This document shows positions 53,921-61,863 of a stretch of 64,000 nt of DNA, one piece after another. Within the stretch, counting starts at the first letter, position 1. Each line of letters begins with the position of its first letter. The stretch is from an uncultured Bacteroidota bacterium. Lineage in GTDB: Bacteria; Bacteroidota; Bacteroidia; Flavobacteriales; Flavobacteriaceae. The stretch spans positions 1 to 64,000 of the forward strand of contig CACHNE010000007.1 of the NCBI GenBank assembly GCA_902581145.1, given 5' to 3'. A program made the translations under genes and the position numbers. Under the pieces are notes generated by a model. The model made no database searches. It was not told the DNA's origin and saw only the letters and a program-made list of their open reading frames with translations.

Positions 53921-54835
53921 TTATAATTTAAATTTTAGACCTCTTTTTGCAATATTAAAACCAAAACTCTCGATTAAATCTTTAACTCCATCCCTGTTTG
54001 TTAAAATTGGATTAGTATGATTTATATGAATAAAGTAAATTTTATTTCGTTCGGAAATTGGTTGATTTAAAAATAATTCTAATGTCTCCTCGACAGAAGG
54101 ATGAGGAATTTCACTCATATCCCTTTCTAGTTCTAGACCATTGTAAAAAGTTCCATCGATAAATGCATAATCAACTAATTTTATCTCTTCAACAATATCT
54201 TTATCCCATTCATTCCACTTGTCAATATCAGGGATAAATAATATTTTTTTTGTTTTTCCAATGATTTTATAACCAACAGTTTCTGAATACTCGTCTCTAT
54301 GCGGTACCTTAATTGGAATAACTAAAATATTTTTTGAAAGTTTTATAAAATTCTTATCTGATATTGTTTGAATATCAATATTTTTCAATTTAATTAATTG
54401 ATCCCATGGGCCATTTTTACGTAAAAAAGCCGCCATCCTCTTTAAAGCATAAACTTTTATTTTATTTCCCCCTAAACCTTCACGACCTAGATACATTAAT
54501 CCCGTGTAATGTCCAATGTGAGCGTGAGTCAAAAAAATTCCATCAACCAAACTACCGTTAGGAAATTTCTCTAATAAATTTAGTTGATTATGCATGTCAG
54601 GAGTCGCATCGAATAAATATCTTTTATAATTAGAATTATCAACCAGTCCAATACAGCTAACAAAATAGTCGCCTGGTTTCACAAGTTTACAACAATCTTT
54701 TTCGCACCCAATGTGTGGATAACCTGCATCTTGGACTATTCCCAATATCTGAATATAATCTGATTCTTTTAGTGACTGGGCGTTTGAAAAAAAATTAAAA
54801 AAAACTAGAAGGACCGAAAAATTAAATAACTTCAT
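53921..54835 (-). CDS. Exported metallo-beta-lactamase-fold hydrolase (PqqB-like)
   Basis: The start chosen is ATG at 54835 (MKLFNFSVLLVFFNFFSNA-Q, a good signal peptide); the earlier ATG at 54853 lies within pyrF. The 304-residue protein keeps the MBL site: THAHIGHYTG (HxHxxH variant with His-Ala-His-Ile-Gly-His), IKVPHRDE, and FIHINHTNP near the C-terminus. The usual Asp of HxHxDH is replaced by Ile-Gly-His spacing, as in PqqB. The N-terminal CEKDCCK Cys cluster (about residues 43-50) also resembles PqqB. Other pqq genes are absent, so it is probably a general hydrolase. Confidence 0.8.
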   Translation of the reverse strand: MKLFNFSVLLVFFNFFSNAQSLKESDYIQILGIVQDAGYPHIGCEKDCCKLVKPGDYFVSCIGLVDNSNYKRYLFDATPDMHNQLNLLEKFPNGSLVDGIFLTHAHIGHYTGLMYLGREGLGGNKIKVYALKRMAAFLRKNGPWDQLIKLKNIDIQTISDKNFIKLSKNILVIPIKVPHRDEYSETVGYKIIGKTKKILFIPDIDKWNEWDKDIVEEIKLVDYAFIDGTFYNGLELERDMSEIPHPSVEETLELFLNQPISERNKIYFIHINHTNPILTNRDGVKDLIESFGFNIAKRGLKFKL

Positions 54836-54839
54836 AAAT

Positions 54840-55661
54840 TTAATTTCTCTCATCTAAAATAGCACTCATTTGAACTTGCAGAATTTTGGCTTGATTAGCT
54901 GCAGCGATAGCAAAACCCTCGTTTGTGGAGGCATAAATAATTGACCTTGACGAGTTAATAATTATCCCAATATTATCGTTAAGTGCATATTTACAAACTT
55001 CGTTTAAATCTCCACCCTGGGCACCAACTCCCGGGACTAATAAAAAGTGATCAGGGATTTCTCTTCTTATCTTTTGAATAAATTCAGTTTTTGTTGCTCC
55101 GACAACGTACATCATATTATTATGATCACCCCATAGTTTTGAAGATTTAATCATTTCCATAAAAATGTAGTCATTATTTGAGGTTTTAAGCTGAATATCC
55201 TCAGCACCAAGATTTGAAGTTAAACCAAGTAAAATCGTTATCTTATTTTTGAATTCCAAAAATGGTTTTACAGAGTCAGAGCCCATATATGGGTTAATAG
55301 TTAGGCTATCAAAATTCATTTCTGTAAAAAATGATTGAGCATACATTTTACTTGTATTTCCAATATCAGCCCTCTTAGCATCAGCTATAGTAAATATTTC
55401 TGGATAGTTATTGTTTATATAATCAATAGTTTTTTTCATGGATGCCCATCCATCTACGCCGCGAGACTCGTAAAATGCAGTATTTAGTTTGTAGGCGACA
55501 CAATATTTATTTGTGTGGTCAATTATTGACTTATTAAATGAAAAGATCGGATCATCTTCATTTAATAAAAATTTTGGAATTTTATTCATGTCAGTGTCAA
55601 GACCAATACATAAAAAAGAACTTTTAATTTTTATTTGAATTAATAAATCATCTAATTTCAT
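54840..55661 (-). CDS. pyrF: Orotidine 5'-phosphate decarboxylase (type 2)
   Basis: The 273-residue enzyme makes UMP from OMP. Signatures are FLCIGLDTDMNKIP, TIADAKRADIGNTSKMYAQ (catalytic Asp-x-Lys-x2-Asp tetrad), TINPYMGSDSVKPF and LLVPGVGAQGGDL. The length and the DAKRADIGNT motif place it in the type 2 group common in Bacteroidetes and Actinobacteria. It follows prfA with no spacer (1 base) in a purM-prfA-pyrF minus-strand operon. Confidence 0.95.
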   Translation of the reverse strand: MKLDDLLIQIKIKSSFLCIGLDTDMNKIPKFLLNEDDPIFSFNKSIIDHTNKYCVAYKLNTAFYESRGVDGWASMKKTIDYINNNYPEIFTIADAKRADIGNTSKMYAQSFFTEMNFDSLTINPYMGSDSVKPFLEFKNKITILLGLTSNLGAEDIQLKTSNNDYIFMEMIKSSKLWGDHNNMMYVVGATKTEFIQKIRREIPDHFLLVPGVGAQGGDLNEVCKYALNDNIGIIINSSRSIIYASTNEGFAIAAANQAKILQVQMSAILDERN

Positions 55662-56729
55662 TTAGTTGCTCGCTTTTAATATTTCTGAATTTTCTGCTAA
55701 CATTAGTTCATCAATTATTTTTTGAATATCACCATTTATTATTTTTGGTAAATCATACAGAGTTAAACCAATTCTATGTTCCGTAACTCTACCCTGAGGA
55801 TAATTATATGTTCTAATTTTTGCACTTCTATCGCCGGAAGACACCATGCTTTTTCTTTTCAAGGAGTCAGCTTGTCTTCTTTTTTCAACCTCTAATTCAT
55901 ATAGTCTTGTTCTTAATACCTTTAACGCTTTATCAAGATTCTTGTGTTGTGATTTTTGATCTTGACAACTTACAATAATTCCAGTTGGTTCATGATGTAA
56001 TTTTATAGCAGAATAGGTTGTATTTACCGACTGACCTCCGGGACCAGTGGATGTGGTTCTTTCAATTCGAACATCTTGCATGTCTAACTCAACATCAAAC
56101 TCTTCGGCCTCAGGTAAAACTATTACAGTTGCAGCACTAGTATGTACTCTTCCCTGAGTTTCCGTTTGAGGAACCCTTTGAACTCTATGAACCCCAGCTT
56201 CAAATTTTAAATTTCCATAAACATCCTCTCCGTTAACCTCAAAAATAATCTCTTTAAATCCTCCTGAAGTTCCCTCATTCAAATCAACTAAATTAACAGA
56301 CCATTTTTTTGATTCAGAAAATTTGGTATACATTCTGTAAAGATCTCCTGCAAAAATACTTGCTTCATCCCCACCAGTACCAGCTCGAATTTCAACAACA
56401 ACATTTTTAGAATCATCAGGATCTTTGGGGATTAGTAATACCTTGAGGTCCTCCTCTATTTTGGGTAGCTCAGACTCTACCTCTTCTAATTGCATTTTGG
56501 CCATTTCAATCATTTCGTCATCTTTCTCGATTGAAATTATCTCTTGGGCCTCTGATTTATTCGCAATTAAATTTTTATAAATTTCACCCTTATCAATGAT
56601 TTTTTTTAGGTCTTTGTACTCCTTGGAAATCTGAATATATCTTTTTTGGTCAGAAATTATATCTGGCTGAATAATTAGTTCACTTAATTCAGCAAATCTG
56701 TTTTCGACTAATTTTAATTTTTCTACCAC
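55662..56729 (-). CDS. prfA: Peptide chain release factor 1
   Basis: The 355-residue RF1 recognises UAA and UAG. It has the catalytic GGQ in [18 protein letters not shown] (about residue 232) and [18 protein letters not shown], whose P-x-T tripeptide is the RF1 codon-reading motif (not the SPF of RF2). Length and domain order are normal. It lies between purM (28-base gap) and pyrF. Confidence 0.97.
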   Translation of the reverse strand: MVEKLKLVENRFAELSELIIQPDIISDQKRYIQISKEYKDLKKIIDKGEIYKNLIANKSEAQEIISIEKDDEMIEMAKMQLEEVESELPKIEEDLKVLLIPKDPDDSKNVVVEIRAGTGGDEASIFAGDLYRMYTKFSESKKWSVNLVDLNEGTSGGFKEIIFEVNGEDVYGNLKFEAGVHRVQRVPQTETQGRVHTSAATVIVLPEAEEFDVELDMQDVRIERTTSTGPGGQSVNTTYSAIKLHHEPTGIIVSCQDQKSQHKNLDKALKVLRTRLYELEVEKRRQADSLKRKSMVSSGDRSAKIRTYNYPQGRVTEHRIGLTLYDLPKIINGDIQKIIDELMLAENSEILKASN

Positions 56730-56757
56730 TATTTAATTTTTTCAGATCTTATCCAAT

Positions 56758-57942
56758 TTAATAATTAAACTCACCAAACTCTGATTTTATGGTAAGTTTT
56801 TTTTCATCTGACCGAACAACTTTTCCGATAATTTTAGCATCAATATTAAAAGAATTTGAAATGTTAATTATTTCGTCTGCAAACTCTGATTCCACATATA
56901 ATTCCATCCTGTGACCACAGTTAAACACCTTATACATTTCTTGCCAACTTGCATTAGATTCTTTTTGTATCAACCTAAATAAAAATGGAACATCAAATAA
57001 CTTGTCTTTAATGACATGTAAATTATCATTAATGAAATGTAATATCTTTGTTTGAGCTCCACCGCTACAGTGTATAATACCATTTATATTTTTGTTCCCG
57101 ATTGAATTGATAATTTTTTTGATTACGGGAGCATAAGTTCTTGTTGGAGATAAAACTAGTTTTCCAGCATCAATATCAACTTCAGTGAATTTTTCAGTCA
57201 ATTTTTTTGTTCCAGTGTAAACTAATTCTTCAGGGATATCATTATCGTAACTTTCAGGGTATTTTTCAGCAAGGATTTTATTAAATACATCATGTCTTGC
57301 TGATGTTAGCCCATTACTACCCATTCCTCCATTATAGTTAGATTCATATGTAGCTTTTCCGTGAGAGGCTAATCCAACAATAACATTTCCTGCAGAAATT
57401 TTTGAATTGTCAATTACTTCTTCTTTTTTAATTCTGGCTACAACTGTACTATCAACGATTATTGTTCTAACAAGATCACCAACATCAGCAGTCTCACCCC
57501 CGGTCATATGAATATTAATATCACTTTGTTTAAGTTCATCAACTAATTCTTTAGTGCCATTAATTATAGCAGAAATTACATCACCCGGTATTTTATTCTT
57601 ATTCCTTCCGATGGTAGATGACAGCATTATATTATCGGTGGCACCAACGCATATTAAGTCATCAATATTCATGATTAAAGCATCTTGAGCAATTCCCTTC
57701 CATACTGAAAGGTCTCCAGTCTCCCTCCAATACATGTATGCTAAAGAACTTTTAGTTCCTGCTCCATCAGCATGCATAACGATACAATGTTCATCACTTC
57801 CGGATAAATAATCAGGTACAATTTTGCAGAATGCATTTGGAAAAAGTCCTTTGTCTAAGTTTTTAATTGCATTATGTACATCTTCTTTGGAAGCTGATAC
57901 TCCTCGCTGTAAATACTTATCCGATGTTTTTGAATTTGACAT
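56758..57942 (-). CDS. purM: Phosphoribosylformylglycinamidine cyclo-ligase (AIR synthase)
   Basis: The 394-residue enzyme converts FGAM to AIR in purine synthesis. AIRS-family features are KIVPDYLSGSDEHCIVMHADGAGTKSSLAY at the N-terminal ATP region, MNIDDLICVGATDNIMLSSTIGRNK, MTGGETADVGDLV, and GLASHGKATYESNYNGGMGSNGLTSAR. It is the Bacteroidetes form, which is longer than E. coli PurM. A -7 box lies 16 bases upstream. It leads the purM-prfA-pyrF run and is divergent from glnA. Confidence 0.93.
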   Translation of the reverse strand: MSNSKTSDKYLQRGVSASKEDVHNAIKNLDKGLFPNAFCKIVPDYLSGSDEHCIVMHADGAGTKSSLAYMYWRETGDLSVWKGIAQDALIMNIDDLICVGATDNIMLSSTIGRNKNKIPGDVISAIINGTKELVDELKQSDINIHMTGGETADVGDLVRTIIVDSTVVARIKKEEVIDNSKISAGNVIVGLASHGKATYESNYNGGMGSNGLTSARHDVFNKILAEKYPESYDNDIPEELVYTGTKKLTEKFTEVDIDAGKLVLSPTRTYAPVIKKIINSIGNKNINGIIHCSGGAQTKILHFINDNLHVIKDKLFDVPFLFRLIQKESNASWQEMYKVFNCGHRMELYVESEFADEIINISNSFNIDAKIIGKVVRSDEKKLTIKSEFGEFNY

Positions 57943-57957
57943 TGATTAATTTGAACA

Positions 57958-57965
57958 CAAAAGTA
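57958..57965 (-). promoter_or_regulatory. Putative purM -7 element (TACTTTTG)
   Basis: TACTTTTG on the minus strand matches TAnnTTTG, 15 bases before the purM ATG. A -33 TTG at normal spacing is not obvious. Confidence 0.35.
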
Positions 57966-58072
57966 TTAAACAAAACACAAAAAATTTAGTTAGAAGCCGA
58001 TAAGATTTTCAAAATAGAAAAAAAGAAAATTATGTTATTAACAATAAGTGGTTGTAAAGCAATAAAATTGTA

Positions 58073-58088
58073 TTATTCATATGAATAA
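58073..58088. promoter_or_regulatory. Perfect 16-bp palindrome upstream of glnA, putative operator
   Basis: TTATTCATATGAATAA reads the same on both strands over all 16 bases. It lies 127 bases before the glnA ATG in the 272-base purM-glnA gap. It could bind a dimeric regulator of nitrogen assimilation; the regulator is unknown. The rest of the gap is AT-rich without other clear elements. Confidence 0.45.
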
Positions 58089-58214
58089 ATGTCTATTATT
58101 GATATGTTTATAAATATATATTAAAATGAGAAAAAAATTCTTAACGATTTTCAAATTAATTGATATATTATGCAATCTTTTAAAAATATTGATTAACCCT
58201 AACAGTGAATTAAA

Positions 58215-59216
58215 ATGAACAAATCAAAACTAGAGTATATTTGGCTTGATGGATACAAGCCAACTGCTAGCCTCAGAAGTAAGACTAAAATAATGAATGA
58301 CTTTGACGGAAAACTTGATAGTTGTCCAATGTGGGCATTTGATGGAAGCTCAACTAGACAGGCTGAAGGTGGTTCCTCTGACTGTCTACTAAAGCCAGTG
58401 TGTATTCATCCTGACCCAGTTAGAAGAAATGGATTTCTTGTAATGTGTGAAGTATTAAATCCAGATGGATCTCCTCATGAATCAAATGGTAGAGCAACTA
58501 TTGATGATGATGATGATGATTTTTGGTTTGGATTTGAGCAAGAATATTTTCTTTGGAATCCAGAAACCAACCTACCTCTTGGATTTCCAAAAGATCAAAC
58601 CCCGCAAGGTCAATTTTATTGTTCCGTTGGTGGAAAAAATACTTTTGGTAGAGAAATAATGGACAGGCATCTTGATATCTGCCTAGACGCAGGAATTAAT
58701 GTAGAAGGTACTAACGCAGAAGTTGCGGCTGGTCAATGGGAATTTCAAACCTTTGCAATGGGTGCAGCAAAAGCAGGAGATGAAATGTGGATAGCAAGAT
58801 ACTTACTTGAAAGGCTTGCTGAAGAATATGGCCTAGCGATTGAATATCACCCAAAACCTTTAGGTGCAACAGATTGGAATGGATCAGGAATGCATGCTAA
58901 CTTTTCTAATACAACCTTGAGAACATGTGGCTCTAAAGAAACATATGAGAAAATATGTGAAGCTTTCAGACCTGTTGTTAATGAACATATTGCTGTATAT
59001 GGTGCTTATAATGACCAAAGATTAACCGGAGATCATGAAACACAATCCATTACAGAATTTAGTTATGGAGTTTCTGACAGAGGTGCATCAATAAGAATTC
59101 CGATTATGACGGTTGAAAAAGGATATAAGGGATGGCTTGAAGATAGACGTCCAGCATCAAACGCTGACCCTTACAGAGTTGCCGCTAGAATTATTAAGAC
59201 CGTCAAGTCAGCTTAA
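58215..59216 (+). CDS. glnA: Glutamine synthetase, GSII (eukaryote-like) type
   Basis: The 333-residue enzyme assimilates ammonia into glutamine. It has an N-terminal beta-grasp part (MNKSKLEYIWLDGYKPTASLR), MWAFDGSSTRQAEGGSSDCLLKP, the catalytic FGFEQEYFL, GTNAEVAAGQWEFQ, ATDWNGSGMHANFS and SDRGASIRIP. These blocks and the short length are GSII, not the 440-470-residue GSI. An Asp run (ATIDDDDDDF) precedes the catalytic strand. GSII is not expected to be adenylylated, so control is likely transcriptional; a 16-bp palindrome lies upstream. A strong terminator follows. Confidence 0.95.
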   Translation: MNKSKLEYIWLDGYKPTASLRSKTKIMNDFDGKLDSCPMWAFDGSSTRQAEGGSSDCLLKPVCIHPDPVRRNGFLVMCEVLNPDGSPHESNGRATIDDDDDDFWFGFEQEYFLWNPETNLPLGFPKDQTPQGQFYCSVGGKNTFGREIMDRHLDICLDAGINVEGTNAEVAAGQWEFQTFAMGAAKAGDEMWIARYLLERLAEEYGLAIEYHPKPLGATDWNGSGMHANFSNTTLRTCGSKETYEKICEAFRPVVNEHIAVYGAYNDQRLTGDHETQSITEFSYGVSDRGASIRIPIMTVEKGYKGWLEDRRPASNADPYRVAARIIKTVKSA

Positions 59217-59238
59217 AAATCAATTTAAGTTTTAGAAT

Positions 59239-59270
59239 AAAAGGGATTATGAAAATGATCCCTTTTTTTA
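59239..59270 (+). terminator. Intrinsic terminator of glnA
   Basis: AAGGGATTAT (59241-59250) pairs with ATGATCCCTT (59255-59264) around a GAAA tetraloop, with one T-G pair, then T5. It is GNRA-capped. The opposite strand also ends in a T-rich run, so it may serve the convergent exchanger gene too. Confidence 0.9.
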
Positions 59271-60206
59271 TTGTACAAAGGCTATATAGATAAAGTATAA
59301 GTACATTGAAAACATTATCAAACCCTTAAAACTGGTTAAATAATTTTTTCGTGGGATTATGGCTAGTATAATTACAATTAATGCAAAAATTAACATCCAT
59401 ATAATATCTCTTTGAATTATTTCCTCAGCAATTGGAATTTCTTTAATCATTGCTGTTATTCCAAGTACAGATCCAATATTGTAAATATTTGATCCTATTA
59501 AGTTTCCAACAGAGATACCTTCTTCTTTTTTAGCAATTGCCACTAAGGATGCTGCTAATTCTGGAACACTAGTTCCAATGGCAACAATAGTAACCGATAT
59601 AACTGCCTCACTTATACTAATTTGTTTAGCAAGATTTACAGCTCCGTCGACAAGAAATTCAGATCCAAAATAAAGAGTAATCGATGATATAATTAACCAT
59701 ACAAAAATTTTAAAATTTGATGTTTTTAATAATTCATCGTCGATGCTTCCCTTAAAGTCAAGATAATTGGATTTTTTTATAATAGTTAAAGTGAAAAATA
59801 TTAATATCAAGAAAAGTATTAGACCTTCATATTTTTGCAAAACACTGTCTTGTGATATGAAAAACCACATTAGTAGAGAAAAGAAAAACATCCACGGCCA
59901 GTCTCTTTTGTAAAAATAATTATCTACGGTAATTTTTCCAAGAATAGAAACAAGCCCTAGAACTAAACCTATATTTGCGATATTTGAACCAATTACATTG
60001 TTTATAGCAATAGACGGAGAATTATTTAATGCAGCATTAACACTAACGATTAATTCCGGCAGTGATGTAGCAAAAGAGACAACAGTCATTCCAATAACAA
60101 ACTTGGAAATATTAAATTTCAATGATAATGCTACAGATGATCTTACGATAAATTCACCACCGACGACTAGCAAAAGAAAACCTAAAAAAATGAAGATTAT
60201 ATTCAT
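59268..60206 (-). CDS. Calcium/sodium antiporter (CaCA family, YrbG-like)
   Basis: The 312-residue inner-membrane protein has two inverted alpha-repeats: GMTVVSFATSLPELIVSV with NNVIGSNIANIGLVLG, and VTIVAIGTSVPELAASLV with GNLIGSNIYNIGSVLG. These hold the ion-binding Glu residues. About ten transmembrane helices are visible. It exchanges Na+ for Ca2+. It begins right after the endonuclease stop (the two genes abut), so they share a transcript although their jobs differ. Confidence 0.93.
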   Translation of the reverse strand: MNIIFIFLGFLLLVVGGEFIVRSSVALSLKFNISKFVIGMTVVSFATSLPELIVSVNAALNNSPSIAINNVIGSNIANIGLVLGLVSILGKITVDNYFYKRDWPWMFFFSLLMWFFISQDSVLQKYEGLILFLILIFFTLTIIKKSNYLDFKGSIDDELLKTSNFKIFVWLIISSITLYFGSEFLVDGAVNLAKQISISEAVISVTIVAIGTSVPELAASLVAIAKKEEGISVGNLIGSNIYNIGSVLGITAMIKEIPIAEEIIQRDIIWMLIFALIVIILAIIPRKNYLTSFKGLIMFSMYLYFIYIAFVQ

Positions 60207-61340
60207 TTATTTGATAATAATTTTAGAATTTATAACCCTATGATTATTTGAAACTTTTAGCAAATAAATACCACTATTTAAGTTCAAGCTTATTGAATTT
60301 GTGTTGGTCACTTCTCTTTCAAACATTTTTTGTCCAGTTAATGAAAATATTTCAATTTTTTCATTATGAAGTTCTTCGTTAAAATTTAAAATACCCGTTG
60401 TTGGATTTGGAAAAATGGTTAAATCATTGTTATAGCTTATATCATTAAAACCTAAATTTTCGTTCCAATTTTGACCAATATTTTCTCCCCACAGAAAATT
60501 AACCAAATTTGGATGATCAATAAAAGGATTCCTATTTTGTTGAAATCCGAAAATTACCTCATTACGATTTATTTCAAAGTCATCAACAGGATCATCAAAA
60601 TGCCATTGGATTAGTGAAGAGAGCTTCCCAAATATAGGATCATTATTTCCGGGTGTAGTATAATCTACCAATTCTAAATCAAAACTATTATTATTATGAT
60701 CATAACCTGGATCGTATCTCACAACCATGTAAAACAATATCCTAGCAATATCACCCTTAACATAATCAGACGGCTCCCAGCTATCGGAGTCGGTAAGACA
60801 CTCTGTAGCCTCAGAATGCTGACTTCCACCATAATCATAATCTTTTGTTCCTCTTGAGGTATTTACTGATCTGTCACTTGGTTTTAGATTATGAACATCT
60901 GTATAAGCATTATCATCTATATCAGGAAAACCATGTGATTTTGGCCAAACATGTTCCCTATTCCAGGAATTATTTTGTGTACCATTTCCGTTTTCATACT
61001 GGGAATAATTTCCACTACCATCTCTGTATCCTTTATCTTGTGATCGACCCGTATAGACAAGAATCATATTATCATGATTTTGGGGATCCTGATCTGATAA
61101 TTGTAAAACATCCCATGTATCAGTTGATAATGAAGTATAAGGAAGGACTGTGTGATTAGAAATGATTTGAAAAAGAGCCTCTTTAAGTTGTTCTGATGAT
61201 TTTCCGTTAGCTTGCTGGTAATAATCTTGTGGGATATTTGATTGAACCAACCCATATGTTGGACTAAAAGAGGATCCAAAATCTGACTGAGAATAGGTGT
61301 TAAATACCAATGTAACAAATAGTAAAACTAAATATCTCAT
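60207..61340 (-). CDS. Secreted endonuclease I with type IX sorting domain
   Basis: The 377-residue exported nuclease has a signal peptide (MRYLVLLFVTLVFNTYS-Q), an endonuclease I domain (about residues 40-275) with the beta-beta-alpha-metal core NSWNREHVWPKSHGF (catalytic His130) and DVHNLKPSDRSVNTSRG, and a C-terminal T9SS type A sorting domain (LTIFPNPTTGILNF ... LTGQKMFERE ... SGIYLLKV). It would be sent to the cell surface or medium to degrade DNA/RNA for phosphate and nucleosides. A -7 box just upstream suggests a nearly leaderless mRNA. Confidence 0.93.
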   Translation of the reverse strand: MRYLVLLFVTLVFNTYSQSDFGSSFSPTYGLVQSNIPQDYYQQANGKSSEQLKEALFQIISNHTVLPYTSLSTDTWDVLQLSDQDPQNHDNMILVYTGRSQDKGYRDGSGNYSQYENGNGTQNNSWNREHVWPKSHGFPDIDDNAYTDVHNLKPSDRSVNTSRGTKDYDYGGSQHSEATECLTDSDSWEPSDYVKGDIARILFYMVVRYDPGYDHNNNSFDLELVDYTTPGNNDPIFGKLSSLIQWHFDDPVDDFEINRNEVIFGFQQNRNPFIDHPNLVNFLWGENIGQNWNENLGFNDISYNNDLTIFPNPTTGILNFNEELHNEKIEIFSLTGQKMFEREVTNTNSISLNLNSGIYLLKVSNNHRVINSKIIIK

Positions 61341-61345
61341 CAGCG

Positions 61346-61353
61346 CAAAGATA
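61346..61353 (-). promoter_or_regulatory. Putative endonuclease I -7 element (TATCTTTG)
   Basis: TATCTTTG on the minus strand fits TAnnTTTG and ends only 5 bases from the ATG at 61340, which would give a leaderless transcript. No good -33 box is visible. Confidence 0.35.
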
Positions 61354-61435
61354 ATGTATTTAATAATTTAATTTTTTTTAACTCATAAAATATTAATATA
61401 AATTTTAGAATTGGTTATTCTCTATTGATCAAAAT

Positions 61436-61453
61436 AATGGCACAAGGTTTGTT
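61436..61453 (+). promoter_or_regulatory. Candidate -24/-12 (sigma-54-like) promoter for the plug lipoprotein
   Basis: TGGCAC-AAGGT-TTGTT (61438-61453) has GG and GT separated by ten bases and the TTG of the -12 box. It lies 11 bases before the ATG at 61465, implying little or no leader. An alternative -7 reading (AAGGTTTG) is weaker. Confidence 0.35.
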
Positions 61454-61464
61454 TTTATTTCTAC

Positions 61465-61863
61465 ATGAAATTTAAGCAGACTGTCATAATTATTTTTTTG
61501 TTACTCTTTTGGTCTTGTGGAACTCAAAACAGTAACCTATCAAGACCCTCGGCAGACATATCGATTTCTCCCGCTGCAACAACACTCTTGGATGTGATAG
61601 TTGGTAAGTTCCCAGGTATTAATGTTGTTGGAGACAATGTTGCAAACTCAAGCCCTAAAATACTAATTAGAGGGGGCAGTTTATCTATTTATAATCAAGC
61701 ATATGCAATTTTTGATGTTGATGGATCCATTCAAACTGATTTTCCATCTTATATTGATCCTCAGCACATTAAAAGTATTTCGATTTTAAAATCACTCGCC
61801 GCAACAAATAAATACGGTAGTATTGGCCGCGGTGGGGCTGTAATAATCAAATTAAAAAAATGA
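61465..61863 (+). CDS. Stand-alone TonB-receptor plug-domain lipoprotein
   Basis: The 132-residue protein has a lipoprotein signal (IIIFLLLFWSC). The rest (about residues 40-132) is a plug domain alone: TTLLDVIVGKFPGINVVG, PKILIRGGSLSIYNQAYAIFDVDG, IDPQHIKSISILKSLAATNKYGSIGRGGAVIIKL, the same order as the plug of SusC-type receptors (IRG...P..VIDG ... I..I.VLK...A...YG..G..GVI.I.T). No beta barrel follows. Its stop overlaps the ATG of the subtilisin-like protease gene (ATGA), so the two are translated together. Its role is unknown; it may act as a periplasmic or surface binding module. Confidence 0.8.
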   Translation: MKFKQTVIIIFLLLFWSCGTQNSNLSRPSADISISPAATTLLDVIVGKFPGINVVGDNVANSSPKILIRGGSLSIYNQAYAIFDVDGSIQTDFPSYIDPQHIKSISILKSLAATNKYGSIGRGGAVIIKLKK

